A DNA stretch of 64,000 nucleotides from Pseudomonas alcaligenes (GTDB lineage Bacteria; Pseudomonadota; Gammaproteobacteria; Pseudomonadales; Pseudomonadaceae), in NCBI RefSeq assembly GCF_014490745.1, contig NZ_LZEU01000001.1:4553501-4617500 (forward strand). The letters run 5' to 3'. Positions 8,629 through 17,356 of the stretch are shown here, piece after piece; the first letter of the stretch is position 1; each line of letters opens with the position of its first letter. Below the pieces are notes generated by a model, which saw only the letters and a program-made list of their open reading frames with translations, was not told the DNA's origin and did no database searches. The position numbers and the translations under genes are program-made.

Positions 8629-9663
8629 TCATGCCTGGACGCTGTCGAAGCCCTGCAGCACGTTGATCGCGTTGATGCCGATCTCCTCCACCGCATAGCC
8701 ACCTTCCATGACGAACAGGGTCTGCAGGCCAAGCTTGCCGATGGTCTCGCCCATGCGCAGGTAGTCCGGGCTGTCCAGCTTGAACTGGGAGATCGGGTCT
8801 TCCTTGAAGGTATCCACTCCCAGCGACACGATCAGCACATCCGGGCCGTAGGCAGCGATCTGCCGGCAGGCGGCGGCCAGGGCCAGGCTCCACACCGACC
8901 AGTCGCTGCCGGCAGCCAGCGGGTAGTTGAAGTTGAAGCCCTCGCCCACGCCCACGCCCTTCTCGTCGGCATAGCCGAGGAAGAACGGATACTCGAAGCG
9001 CGGATCGCCGTGGATCGAGGTAAACAGCACGTCGGCGCGGTCGTAGAAGATGTCCTGGGTGCCATTACCGTGGTGGTAGTCGACATCGAGGATGGCCACC
9101 CGCGCGGCGCCCTGATCCAGGCAGGCCTGGGCGGCGATGGCGGCGTTGTTGAAGTAGCAGTAGCCGCCCATATAGTCGGCGGCGGCGTGGTGGCCTGGCG
9201 GCCGGCACAGCGAGAACACCCCGCGCGCGCCCTTGGCCAGCTCGGCCTGGCCGGTCAGCGCCACGTTCACCGAGCTGCTCACCGCCTGCCAGGTGCCGGC
9301 GGTGATGGGTACGCCGGCGTCGAAGCTGTAGTAGCCGAACTTGCCGTCGATGCAGTCCGGGATGGTCTGGCGCAGGCGGCGGTTGGGCCAGGTGAACGGC
9401 AGCATGTCGTAGTCGCGGCCCATGGCCTGCCATTCGGCCCAGGCGCCCTTGAGAAAATGCACGAAGCCGCTGTCGTGGACGCGCAGGATCGGCTCCAGAC
9501 CGAATTCGCGCGGCGCCGCCACGCCCCCCAGGTTCACCTTCTGCGCCCGCGCCAGCACCATGTCGGCGCGGCTGGGCTTCTCGAAGCAGGGGGTGAGCTG
9601 GCCATCGATCAGTTCGAACTTGCCGTGGTGCAGGTGATGGTCGTCGCTATAAATCGTCAGCAT
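8629..9663 (-). CDS. aphB: Acetylpolyamine amidohydrolase, HDAC family (344 aa)
   Basis: Zinc deacetylase of the histone-deacetylase fold acting on N-acetylated polyamines. The His-His dyad is His158-His159 in CRPPGHH. The zinc ligands are Asp195 and His197 in ILDVDYHHGN and Asp284 in LGVDTFKEDP. The GGY motif near the C terminus holds the usual catalytic Tyr. The start at 9663 is preceded by GGGAG. It sits downstream of a polyamine-type ABC importer operon on the same strand, separated by a terminator, which supports import of acetylpolyamines followed by deacetylation. Assignment to AphB rather than the paralogue AphA is by neighbourhood as I recall it from P. aeruginosa. Confidence 0.9.
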   Translation of the reverse strand: MLTIYSDDHHLHHGKFELIDGQLTPCFEKPSRADMVLARAQKVNLGGVAAPREFGLEPILRVHDSGFVHFLKGAWAEWQAMGRDYDMLPFTWPNRRLRQTIPDCIDGKFGYYSFDAGVPITAGTWQAVSSSVNVALTGQAELAKGARGVFSLCRPPGHHAAADYMGGYCYFNNAAIAAQACLDQGAARVAILDVDYHHGNGTQDIFYDRADVLFTSIHGDPRFEYPFFLGYADEKGVGVGEGFNFNYPLAAGSDWSVWSLALAAACRQIAAYGPDVLIVSLGVDTFKEDPISQFKLDSPDYLRMGETIGKLGLQTLFVMEGGYAVEEIGINAINVLQGFDSVQA

Positions 9664-9701
9664 GCAAAACTCCCCGGACTCCACTGGAGCCCGTGTATGG
9701 C

Positions 9702-9735
9702 AGGAAAAAAGCGGGAGGCGGCCAGGCGCCTCCCG
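9702..9735 (-). terminator. Intrinsic terminator after the polyamine-type ABC operon
   Basis: On the minus strand a 9-bp GC stem (CGGGAGGCG / CGCCTCCCG, loop GCCAGG) is followed by a run of six T. It lies ten bases beyond the binding-protein stop codon and before aphB. Confidence 0.85.
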
Positions 9736-9745
9736 AGGTTGCGGC

Positions 9746-10789
9746 TTATTTCTTCAGCTTGGTCCAGACCTTGCTGCGCAGCGCCAGGGACTTCGGCGAG
9801 CAGAGCTTGAACGGGCGCAGACGGTCGAGCTTGTCGGCCGGGGTGTTGATCGCCGGGTCATCGAACAGCGCCTTGTCCATGAACTTCTCGGAGCCGGCGA
9901 TGGCGTTGTGGTACTTGGCGAAGTTGGAGGCGGCGGCGATGTTCTCCGGCTGCATCATCCAGTTGATGAACACATGGGCCTCGGCCACGTTGGTGGCGCC
10001 CTTGGGAATCACGAAGTTGTCGATGAAGGTGGAGATGCCTTCCTTCGGATAGACATAGACCAGCGAGCCGCGCTGCTCCTTGGCGCGGTGAAAGGCGCCG
10101 TTCCACTGCTGGTGCATGGCCACTTCACCGGCCGCCATGCGCTCGATGGTGCCGTCGCTGTTGTACATGGCCAGCATGGGCTTCTGCTTGAGCAGTAGCT
10201 CCATCACCTTCTTCATGTCCTGTGGGTCTTCGGTGCAGCGGTCGACGCCCAGGTAGAAGGCCGCCGGCGGAAACAGGTCATCCATCGAGTTGAGCGCCAC
10301 CACCTTGCCCTTCAACTCGGCCGGCGGGGCGAAGAACGGGCCCCAGCTCTCGTCCAGTTTGCCGCCCGGCACCTGGGCGCTGTCATAGCTGTAGCCGGTG
10401 GTGCCCCACAGGTAGGGCACGCTGTAGTCGTGGGCCGGGTCGTAGTCGAGCTTCTGGAAGGTCGGCGCCAGGTTGGCCATGTTCGGCAGCTTGCTCTTGT
10501 CGAACTTCTGCAGCAGGTCTTCCTGCACCATGATCTGGATGAAGCTGTCCGACGGCACCACCACGTCGTAGTTGCCGCCACCGGCCTTGAGCTTGGCCAG
10601 CAGGGTCTCGTTGGAGTCGTAGGCGTCGAGGGTGGCCTTGATGCCGGTGTCGGCCTCGAACTTCTTCAGCAGCTCCGGCGGGTAGTAGTCCGACCAGTTG
10701 GCGAAGTTCAGGCTGCCGGCGGCCTGGGCCGCGCCGGACAGGCCCATGGCGAGCACAACGGAAAGCGCGAGCGGGGTACGACGAATCAT
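9746..10789 (-). CDS. Polyamine-type ABC transporter substrate-binding protein (347 aa)
   Basis: Periplasmic PotD/PotF-family binding protein. The first ~23 residues form a signal peptide ending AQA-A. The ligand-pocket segments NWSDYYPP, DAYDSNET, VVPSDSF and FIDNFVIP match those of polyamine binders. It is the last gene of a four-gene operon (ATPase, two permeases, binding protein) and ends at a terminator before aphB. Preference among putrescine, spermidine and acetylated forms cannot be decided from sequence; the linkage to aphB hints at acetylpolyamines. Confidence 0.9.
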   Translation of the reverse strand: MIRRTPLALSVVLAMGLSGAAQAAGSLNFANWSDYYPPELLKKFEADTGIKATLDAYDSNETLLAKLKAGGGNYDVVVPSDSFIQIMVQEDLLQKFDKSKLPNMANLAPTFQKLDYDPAHDYSVPYLWGTTGYSYDSAQVPGGKLDESWGPFFAPPAELKGKVVALNSMDDLFPPAAFYLGVDRCTEDPQDMKKVMELLLKQKPMLAMYNSDGTIERMAAGEVAMHQQWNGAFHRAKEQRGSLVYVYPKEGISTFIDNFVIPKGATNVAEAHVFINWMMQPENIAAASNFAKYHNAIAGSEKFMDKALFDDPAINTPADKLDRLRPFKLCSPKSLALRSKVWTKLKK

Positions 10790-10818
10790 GGTCTGGCTCC
10801 TTGCGATTGTTGTGGGGC

Positions 10819-11607
10819 TCAGCGCTTGCGCTGGCCGAGGTAGTACGACAGCACGACGAACAGAATCGAAAGCACGAGGATGATCGAGGAAATCGCATTG
10901 ATCTTCGGCGATATACCCATGCGAATAGAGCTGAAGATGTAGATCGGCAGGGTGGTCGAGCCGGCCCCGGCAACGAAGTAGGTGATGACGAAGTCGTCCA
11001 TCGAGATGATGAAGGCCAGCATCGCCCCGGACAGAATCCCCGGCATCAGCAGCGGGAAGCTGATCTTCCAGAACGCCCGCCAGGGCGAGGCGTACAGGTC
11101 GGCGGCGGCCTCCAGCAGGCGCGGATCCATGCCCTGCAGGCGGGCGCGGATCGGCATGTAGGCGAACGGCGTACAGAACACGATGTGCGCGATAAGGATG
11201 GTGAACAGCGACAGCTTGAGGCCGATAAAGGCGAAGAACATCAGGATCGCCACCGCGCAGACGATGTCCGGCACCAGCAGCGGCAGGCCGAGAATGCCCT
11301 GCAGCAGGCCCTGGCCACGGAAGCGCGGGCCGTGCATGCCGAGCGCCGCCAGGGTCGCCAGGCAGGTGGCGATCAGCGTGGCCAGGCAGGCCACGGTCAG
11401 CGAGTTCTTCGCCGCGCGGACGATCTCCGCGTCATTCGCCACCACGCTGTACCACTTCAGGCTGAAACCATCCCACAGAGTCGCCGACTGGCCGCCGTTG
11501 AAGCTCAGCACCACCAGCACGATGATCGGGATATAGAGGAAGGCGAAGAACAGCCAGGCCATCGGCCGCACACCGGTGAAGCGCCACAGCGAGCCCTGCA
11601 GGTTCAT
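10819..11607 (-). CDS. Polyamine-type ABC transporter permease, PotC-like (262 aa)
   Basis: Inner-membrane permease with about six hydrophobic segments. The EAA loop reads EAAADLYASPWRAFWKISFPLLMPG, the contact point for the ATPase. Its start codon overlaps the stop of the upstream permease by 4 bases (ATGA), so translation is coupled. Together with the other permease it forms the heterodimeric channel of the importer. Confidence 0.92.
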   Translation of the reverse strand: MNLQGSLWRFTGVRPMAWLFFAFLYIPIIVLVVLSFNGGQSATLWDGFSLKWYSVVANDAEIVRAAKNSLTVACLATLIATCLATLAALGMHGPRFRGQGLLQGILGLPLLVPDIVCAVAILMFFAFIGLKLSLFTILIAHIVFCTPFAYMPIRARLQGMDPRLLEAAADLYASPWRAFWKISFPLLMPGILSGAMLAFIISMDDFVITYFVAGAGSTTLPIYIFSSIRMGISPKINAISSIILVLSILFVVLSYYLGQRKR

Positions 11608-12515
11608 ACGCGTACCTCCGCCTGGTTACGCTGACGCAGGGCATTGCCCAGCAGGGCCAGCAGCACCAGGCTGAACAGGGCGAAGGCCAGCGCCGAACCG
11701 AGCGGCCAGTTGTGCGCCGAGCCGAACTGCAGCTGCACCAGGTTGCCGATCATCAGCGACTTACCGCCACCGAGCAGCTCGGGAATGATGTAGTTGCCCA
11801 GCGCCGGGATGAACACCAGGGTGGTGCCGGCCAGCATGCCCGGCAGCGCCAGCGGCAGGATCACCCGCTTGAGCGCCTGGAAGCGGTTGGCGCCGAGGTC
11901 GAAGGCGGCCTCCACCAGGCGCCAGTCGAGCTTCTCCAGGCTGGTGTAGATCGGCAGCACCATGAACGGCAGGAAGGTGTAGAGCAGGCCGATCATCACC
12001 GCCCAGTCGCTGTAGAGAATGCCCAGCGAGCCTTCCGGCACGCCGAAGAAACCGAGGAAGCCGTCCACCAGCCCGCCGTTACGCAGCAGCAGCATCCAAG
12101 CGTAGACGCGCACCAGCAGGTTGGTCCAGAACGGCACAGTGACCAGCAGCATCAGCAGGTTGCGCTTCTTCTCGCTCTGCAGCGCCAGGTACAGCGCGGT
12201 GGGAAAGCCGATCAGCAAGCAGCCGGCAGTGGTGCCCAGGGCCAGCCACAGCGAGCGCTCGAAGATGCTGATGTAGTCGGTGTTGAACACCAGGCTGTCG
12301 TCGAAATCGCGCTCGTAGAAGAAGCTGACATAGGCCTCGGTGGAGTACTGCCCCCACTTCACCCCGCCGTATTCGCCGGCCTGGAGGAACGACACCAGCA
12401 GCATGATGCCCAGCGGCGCCAGCAGGAACACGCCGAGCATCAGCATGCTCGGGCTGATCAGGCCCAGCCGGCGCAGAACCTGGCGGCGGGCGGCAAGCAG
12501 GCGTGGGCTGCTCAT
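11604..12515 (-). CDS. Polyamine-type ABC transporter permease, PotB-like (303 aa)
   Basis: Inner-membrane permease with an N-terminal segment [20 protein letters not shown] and an EAA loop [25 protein letters not shown]. The start [11 protein letters not shown] at 12515 overlaps the ATPase stop by 4 bases, and its own stop overlaps the next permease by 4 bases. The larger periplasmic loop near the N terminus (around [17 protein letters not shown]) is typical of PotB-type subunits. In-frame sequence upstream of 12515 lies inside the ATPase gene and is not coding. Confidence 0.92.
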   Translation of the reverse strand: MSSPRLLAARRQVLRRLGLISPSMLMLGVFLLAPLGIMLLVSFLQAGEYGGVKWGQYSTEAYVSFFYERDFDDSLVFNTDYISIFERSLWLALGTTAGCLLIGFPTALYLALQSEKKRNLLMLLVTVPFWTNLLVRVYAWMLLLRNGGLVDGFLGFFGVPEGSLGILYSDWAVMIGLLYTFLPFMVLPIYTSLEKLDWRLVEAAFDLGANRFQALKRVILPLALPGMLAGTTLVFIPALGNYIIPELLGGGKSLMIGNLVQLQFGSAHNWPLGSALAFALFSLVLLALLGNALRQRNQAEVRV

Positions 12516-13561
12516 TCGGTGAGCACCCGTACGGCCGCGGCCGGCACCTCGATGCCCACCTTGCTGCCGCGCGCCAGCACCTCGCGGGCGCCGCAGCGGT
12601 TCTGCTGGCGCACGCGGAAGCCGGACTGGCCGGCGACCTTGAGCAGGTACAGGGTATCGGTGCCGATGTAGACCACCTCCTCCACTTCGCCCTGCAGGTT
12701 GCCGGACTCGCTCAGCGTCACCCGCTCCGGGCGGATCGCCAGGGTCACCGGAGTGGTCTGCCCGCACGGCACGCTGAGCAGCTGGCCATCGGCCAGGCGC
12801 ACGCCGCCGGCGAAGGGATCGGCGGCGAGGAAGTTGGTCTCGCCGATGAAGTCGGCCACGGCACGATTGACCGGGCTTTCGTAGATCTCGTTGGGCGTGC
12901 CGACCTGGAGGATGCACCCCTTGCTCATCACCGCGATGCGGTCGCTCATGGTCAGCGCTTCTTCCTGGTCATGGGTGACGAAGATGAAGGTGATGCCGGT
13001 CTCGGCCTGCAGGCGCTTGAGCTCGATCTGCATCTCCTTGCGCAGCTTCATGTCCAGCGCGGAGAGCGACTCGTCGAGCAGCAGCACCCGCGGCCGGCTG
13101 GCCAGCGCGCGAGCCAGGGCGATGCGCTGCTGCTGGCCGCCGGAGAGCTGGTCGGCGCGGCGGTTGCCGACGTCGGGCAGCTTCACCAGTTCGAGCATGC
13201 GCCGCACCGTCTCGGCGATCTCGGCCTTGGGCTTGCCCTGCATCTCCAGGCCGAAGCCGATGTTCTGCGCCACCGTCATGTGCGGGAACAGCGCGTAGCT
13301 CTGGAATACCGTGTTGACCGGGCGGCGAAACGGCGGCAGCTCCTGCATCGGCTCGCCATACAGGCGGATCACCCCGGCGCTGGGCTGCTCGAAACCGGCG
13401 ATCAGGCGCAGCAGGGTGGTCTTGCCGCAGCCGGACGGGCCAAGCAGGGTGAAGAACTCGTTGTCGCCGATCTCCAGGGAGATATCGTCGAGCGCCTTGG
13501 TGGCGTGCCCGGAGGCGCCGAATTCCATGCTCAGGGATTCGACCGAGATCGCGCAGGTCAT
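12512..13561 (-). CDS. Polyamine-type ABC transporter ATPase, PotA-like (349 aa)
   Basis: ATP-binding subunit with Walker [10 protein letters not shown], signature LSGGQQQR, Walker [12 protein letters not shown] and switch His in FVTHDQEEA, followed by a C-terminal TOBE-type regulatory domain. Walker B reads DES where most family members have DEP. The start is the ATG at 13561: AGGAG lies eight bases upstream, whereas the TTG at 13567 would be almost on top of the Shine-Dalgarno. First gene of the operon; the next gene overlaps by 4 bases. Confidence 0.92.
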   Translation of the reverse strand: MTCAISVESLSMEFGASGHATKALDDISLEIGDNEFFTLLGPSGCGKTTLLRLIAGFEQPSAGVIRLYGEPMQELPPFRRPVNTVFQSYALFPHMTVAQNIGFGLEMQGKPKAEIAETVRRMLELVKLPDVGNRRADQLSGGQQQRIALARALASRPRVLLLDESLSALDMKLRKEMQIELKRLQAETGITFIFVTHDQEEALTMSDRIAVMSKGCILQVGTPNEIYESPVNRAVADFIGETNFLAADPFAGGVRLADGQLLSVPCGQTTPVTLAIRPERVTLSESGNLQGEVEEVVYIGTDTLYLLKVAGQSGFRVRQQNRCGAREVLARGSKVGIEVPAAAVRVLTE

Positions 13562-13577
13562 TCGCAATTAACTCCTA

Positions 13578-13596
13578 ACCAATTGTTTTTATTGGT
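13578..13596. promoter_or_regulatory. Inverted repeat in the leader of the polyamine-type ABC operon
   Basis: ACCAAT and ATTGGT separated by a T-rich 7-base spacer, inside an AT-rich island just upstream of the Shine-Dalgarno of the ATPase gene. It could be an operator or part of the promoter. The AraC gene at 13797-14807, on the same strand and upstream, is a candidate regulator. Confidence 0.4.
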
Positions 13597-13796
13597 AATT
13601 AATGGGGAGTCAGAAAACCCGGAAGGGACATGCGATTGATTCTAGGCAGCGCCAGGCGCGGCGCAGAACGATAGTTTCGGACAAAAGGGGATAATTGCGG
13701 CCAAGTTGCGCCCGGCAGCCGCAGCACAGGCCGAACGCCGCCCACGCCGCTGCACCAGCGGCTACGGGCTGGCGCGGTGCAGGCGGCGGGGAATGT

Positions 13797-14807
13797 CTAG
13801 CGGCGCAGCTCGCTCGGCGCCAGGCCGCTCCAGCGCTGGAAGGCATGGCGGAAGCTGGCGGTCTCGCTGTAGCCGAGCTGCTCGGCGATCAGGTAGATCG
13901 GCAGGTCGGTGGTCAGCAGCAGCTGGCGCGCCTTGTCGTAGCGCACCTCGTCGAGCAGCAGCTGGAAGCTGGTATTGAGCTGCTGCAGGTGGCGGCGCAG
14001 GGTGCGCTCGGAGCGGTGCAGGCGGGTCGCGACACGCTCCAAAGTGGAGCATTCGGTCAGGTCTCCAGCCAGCTGCTGGCGAATCAGATCGCGCAGATCG
14101 TGGCGGCTGTGCAACTGCGCCTCCAGCTGCATGCACTGCTGCAGGCCCTGCTGGTGGCTGACCGGGTCGGCCAGCGGCAGCGGACGCTCCAGCAGGCACG
14201 GGTTGAAACACAGGGCATTGCGCCCGGCGGAGAACTCCACCGGGCAGCCGAGACGTTCGGCGTAGCTGGCGGCATGCGCCGGCGCCGGATAGGCCAGCAG
14301 CAGGCGGCGCGGGCGCACCGACTCGCCGAGCAGATCCTGCACCACGGTCAGCAGCGAAGTCAGGCACAGCTCGGTGTTGAACAGCGCCATGGCGGGGTCG
14401 TAGCGATAACCGCTGGCGCTCAGCTGCACCTCGTCGCCGACGGCCTGCAGCTCGAGCTGGAAGTAGGTGCCGAGCAGCGCCGGGTGGGCGATGGCCAGCT
14501 GCAGGGCCTGGCCCAGGGTGCGACTGGCGAGCATGGTGTAGCCGAGGATGCCGTAGGCCGAGACGTGCATGCACTTGCCCAGGCTCAGGCCCAGCGCGGC
14601 ATCGCGGCTATAGCCATAGGCGTTGGCCAGCACCCGCAGCTCCTGGGCGTGGTTGACCAGACGGGTGGGGTTGGCCAGCTCGGCGGCCGCGATACCGCTG
14701 CCCTCGAGCACCTGCTCGGCCGCTACGCCACTACGACCCAGAGCCTGCACGGCCATGGCAACGGTGTGCAGGGTGGTTAAAACGCGCTGTTCCGGTAACA
14801 GTGACAT
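13797..14807 (-). CDS. AraC-family transcriptional regulator with PF12625-type N-terminal domain (336 aa)
   Basis: The C-terminal ~100 residues hold two helix-turn-helix motifs (LERVATRLHRSERTLRRHLQ and IYLIAEQLGYSETASFRHAFQRW), ending in GLAPSELRR. The N-terminal ~200 residues resemble the 'arabinose-binding' domain of OruR/ArgR-like Pseudomonas regulators (AYGILGYTMLASRTLGQAL). It lies directly upstream of, and on the same strand as, the polyamine-type ABC operon, with a 235-base gap, and is divergent from the beta-propeller gene at 14904. Either could be its target. Effector unknown. Confidence 0.88.
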   Translation of the reverse strand: MSLLPEQRVLTTLHTVAMAVQALGRSGVAAEQVLEGSGIAAAELANPTRLVNHAQELRVLANAYGYSRDAALGLSLGKCMHVSAYGILGYTMLASRTLGQALQLAIAHPALLGTYFQLELQAVGDEVQLSASGYRYDPAMALFNTELCLTSLLTVVQDLLGESVRPRRLLLAYPAPAHAASYAERLGCPVEFSAGRNALCFNPCLLERPLPLADPVSHQQGLQQCMQLEAQLHSRHDLRDLIRQQLAGDLTECSTLERVATRLHRSERTLRRHLQQLNTSFQLLLDEVRYDKARQLLLTTDLPIYLIAEQLGYSETASFRHAFQRWSGLAPSELRR

Positions 14808-14903
14808 GCCCCCTCGCCCTCCCAGTGGCGATTGGTAACTCGGTTAAGCTTCAATTCAGCTGGCCCTGTTGTGATGCCAGACTTCAGCCCGAGACATTTC
14901 CCT

Positions 14904-15824
14904 ATGCGACCTTTCAGCAAACCCACGCTCCTGCTGCTGGCCTTCCTTGGCGCGCTGCTGATTGCCCTGGCAATCGCCGCGCAGCAGTGGCGTCTGTTCG
15001 AGCGGGGTCTGTTCATGCTGCAAGAATGGCGCCACGCCGCCGAATGGCGCGACAAGTCGATCTGGCTGCCGGACTACCGTGCCACCGTGCAGGCGCAGCC
15101 GATCGAGGGGCTCAGGGATGTCTCGGCGCTGACCTTCGATCCGGATCGGCGCAGCCTGTTTACCGTGACCAACAAGAACTCCGAGATCGTCGAGCTGGCC
15201 CTCGACGGTCGCGTGCTGCGCCGCGTGCCCATCGTCGGCTTCGGCGACCCGGAGGCCATCGAGTACATCAGCCGCGATGTCTACGTGGTCACCGACGAGC
15301 GCGAGCAGCGCCTGTTCCGCGTGCACCTCAGCGCGGACACCGCCTTCGTCGACGCCGCCGACTCCGAGCAGCTGTCCCTGGGCATCGGTCGCAACGGCAA
15401 CAAGGGTTTCGAGGGCCTGGCCTTTGATGCCGCCAACCACCGCCTGTTCGCCGCCAAGGAGCGCGACCCGGTGCAGATCTACGAGATCCACGGTTTCCCG
15501 CACAGCAACCCGGACAAGCCGTTCGCCGTGCACGTGGTCGACGACCCGGAGCGCGACGCCCGCCTGTTCGTGCGCGACCTGTCCAGCCTCGACTACGACG
15601 GCCACACCGGGCACCTGCTGGCGCTGTCGGACGAGTCGCGCCTGGTACTGGAGATCAACTCCGATGGGCGGCCGATCAGCAGCCTGTCGCTGCTCGCCGG
15701 TCAGAGCGGCCTGAGCGAGGGCGTGCCGCAGGCCGAGGGGGTAGCGATGGATGACCATAACCGCCTGTATGTGGTCAGCGAGCCGAACCTGTTCTACGTG
15801 TTCGAGAAACAGGCGGCGCAGTAG
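14904..15824 (+). CDS. SdiA-regulated beta-propeller protein, CarP-like (306 aa)
   Basis: N-terminal hydrophobic anchor (about residues 8-27) followed by a beta-propeller with repeats such as DVSALTFDPDRRSLFTVT, GDPEAIEYI, GNKGFEGLAFD and QAEGVAMDDHNRLYVVSEP. It is paralogous to the protein at 7582-8559 along its whole length. The probable start is the ATG at 14904, since the frame upstream (ATG at 14874, GTG at 14832) lacks both homology and a Shine-Dalgarno. By position between the polyamine-type transporter and the DUF1508 gene it matches where I recall carP (PA0327) in P. aeruginosa, a calcium-induced beta-propeller. That assignment rests on memory of synteny. Confidence 0.82.
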   Translation: MRPFSKPTLLLLAFLGALLIALAIAAQQWRLFERGLFMLQEWRHAAEWRDKSIWLPDYRATVQAQPIEGLRDVSALTFDPDRRSLFTVTNKNSEIVELALDGRVLRRVPIVGFGDPEAIEYISRDVYVVTDEREQRLFRVHLSADTAFVDAADSEQLSLGIGRNGNKGFEGLAFDAANHRLFAAKERDPVQIYEIHGFPHSNPDKPFAVHVVDDPERDARLFVRDLSSLDYDGHTGHLLALSDESRLVLEINSDGRPISSLSLLAGQSGLSEGVPQAEGVAMDDHNRLYVVSEPNLFYVFEKQAAQ

Positions 15825-15875
15825 GACGGGGCAACCCGCGCGAGCAGGCAACGCGGGGCACCCGCCCTGCTCCGG

Positions 15876-16208
15876 TCAACTGTCGTCCTGCAGGCTCGCG
15901 CCCGGCGCGCTGTTCTTCACCGACTCGGTACCGGCCTTGGCGCTGGCCTCGCTGGCGTACAGCTGGCTCTGGCCGATCACCTGGCCATTGGTCGCCTTGA
16001 GCACGAAGTGATACTTGCCGCCGGCGGCCGCCTTGACCTCGAAGGCGCCGTCGCGCTGGGCGTTCTTGCGCACCGACTCGATGCCGTCCAGGGCTGAGGG
16101 CTTGGCCTTGTACTGTTCGCTACTGAGGATGATCTCGCCGTTGCCGGCCAGCAGGTTGAAATGGAACTGCTCGTTGCTGGCTTTCTTCAGGTGGAATTTG
16201 CCGGCCAT
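15876..16208 (-). CDS. DUF1508 / UPF0339 (YegP-like) protein (110 aa)
   Basis: Two tandem ~50-residue DUF1508 repeats: GKFHLKKASNEQFHFNLLAGNGEIILSS... and AAGGKYHFVLKATNGQVIGQSQLY.... Each has the family's phenylalanine-asparagine-Gly pattern. The start MAGKFHLKK at 16208 follows AGGAGT. It is cytoplasmic, small and of unknown molecular function. Confidence 0.9.
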   Translation of the reverse strand: MAGKFHLKKASNEQFHFNLLAGNGEIILSSEQYKAKPSALDGIESVRKNAQRDGAFEVKAAAGGKYHFVLKATNGQVIGQSQLYASEASAKAGTESVKNSAPGASLQDDS

Positions 16209-16284
16209 GATCCGACTCCTGTCGTGGGGGAGCCCTAAGCCTAGACGCTCGCCAACCACCCGACAGAACCGCCGGTAAGCCGGC

Positions 16285-17178
16285 CTAGGCCGGATTGAGC
16301 TGCGCCCGCAGCAGGTCGCGGAAGGTCTGGATCAGCGGCTCGCGCCCACGCCCGCGGCGCAACACCAGGGAGAACGGCGCCTGGTAGCCGAAGGTGGTCG
16401 GCAGCAGCACCTTGAGCCGGCCCTGCTCGACCCAGGGCTGCGCGTAGTGCTCCGGCAGGTAGCCGATATAGGCGCCGGACAGCACCAGGATCAGCTGCGC
16501 CTCCATCGACTCCACCGTCGCTGCGCTGTGCTTGAAGCCGTGCCGGGCCAGCTCGCTCTGGCTCCAGTAGCCGCGGCCGACCATGCGCTGCTGGGTAATC
16601 ACCTCGGCGGGGATCCGCCGCTGGTCGAACAACGGGTGGCGGTCACTGCAATACAGCCAGTGCTGCTCGCGGTACAGCGCCTGGTAGGTGAGGCCGTTCA
16701 TCCGTGTGTAGAAGGCGCCGATGGCCAGATCCAGGCGGTTCTCCAGCACCGCCAGCTGCAGCTCGGCCGGGCTCATCACCGCCAGGTGCAGGTGCACAGC
16801 CGGGTGCTCCTGGCTGTGCGCACCGATCACTTCGGCCAGCGGCAGCGCCGGGTCGCTCACCGTGGAATCCAGCACGCCGAGGTTGAGGGTGCCGCGCAGC
16901 TCGCCCTTGAGCGCCGCCGAATAACGCTCGAAGCCTTCCAGCTCGGCCAGCAGGCGCAAGGCTTCCTGGTGGAACAGCTCGCCCTTGCTGGTCAGGCTGA
17001 AACCGCCGCGGCCGCGATGGCACAGGCTCAGGCCCAGCTGGCTTTCCAGCTGGCTCATGTAGGTGCTGATCGCCGAGGTCGACAGGTTCAGCTCCTGCTG
17101 GGCGGCGGCGAAACCCTGGCAGCGCACCACGGTGGCGAAGATGCGCAGCAGCTTGATATCGGGCAGGGCGAGGGTCAT
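16285..17178 (-). CDS. LysR-family regulator, GbuR-like, divergent from gbuA (297 aa)
   Basis: N-terminal winged helix-turn-helix (residues ~6-65; GFAAAQQELNLSTSAISTYMSQLESQLGL) followed by a LysR substrate-binding domain. It is divergently transcribed from the guanidinobutyrase gene with a 178-base gap containing a near-perfect 24-bp palindrome, the standard arrangement for a LysR activator of its neighbour. In P. aeruginosa a LysR regulator (GbuR) likewise sits beside gbuA and responds to 4-guanidinobutyrate. This is therefore probably its orthologue; the effector is inferred. Confidence 0.88.
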   Translation of the reverse strand: MTLALPDIKLLRIFATVVRCQGFAAAQQELNLSTSAISTYMSQLESQLGLSLCHRGRGGFSLTSKGELFHQEALRLLAELEGFERYSAALKGELRGTLNLGVLDSTVSDPALPLAEVIGAHSQEHPAVHLHLAVMSPAELQLAVLENRLDLAIGAFYTRMNGLTYQALYREQHWLYCSDRHPLFDQRRIPAEVITQQRMVGRGYWSQSELARHGFKHSAATVESMEAQLILVLSGAYIGYLPEHYAQPWVEQGRLKVLLPTTFGYQAPFSLVLRRGRGREPLIQTFRDLLRAQLNPA

Positions 17179-17213
17179 CGGCGGTCTCCGGCGGACATGC
17201 CTTCAGGCTGCCA

Positions 17214-17237
17214 TTAGTTTAGAAATTTCTGAACTAA
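17214..17237. promoter_or_regulatory. 24-bp operator palindrome between LysR gene and gbuA
   Basis: The core AGAAATTTCT (17221-17230) is a perfect palindrome. It is extended by TTAGTT on the left and AACTAA on the right, leaving one mismatched pair (T/G) in 24 bp. It lies in an AT-rich patch, 36 bases from the LysR start and 120 bases from the gbuA start. This fits the recognition-binding site of the divergent LysR protein. Confidence 0.75.
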
Positions 17238-17356
17238 TTATTTCACCGCAGCGATTCTTCCTGCGGCGATTCGCCGCAAGAATCCGGCCCATGCCTTGCC
17301 CCGGGACTCGCTCCCCGTGGCTCTAAATTACAACCACAACACCGTGAGGCCACCCC

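Noticed and set aside
12512..13561. Walker B DES (instead of DEP) as an inactivating change in the PotA-like ATPase
   Set aside because: The Asp-Glu pair needed for ATP hydrolysis is intact; a Pro-to-Ser change after it is unlikely to abolish activity.
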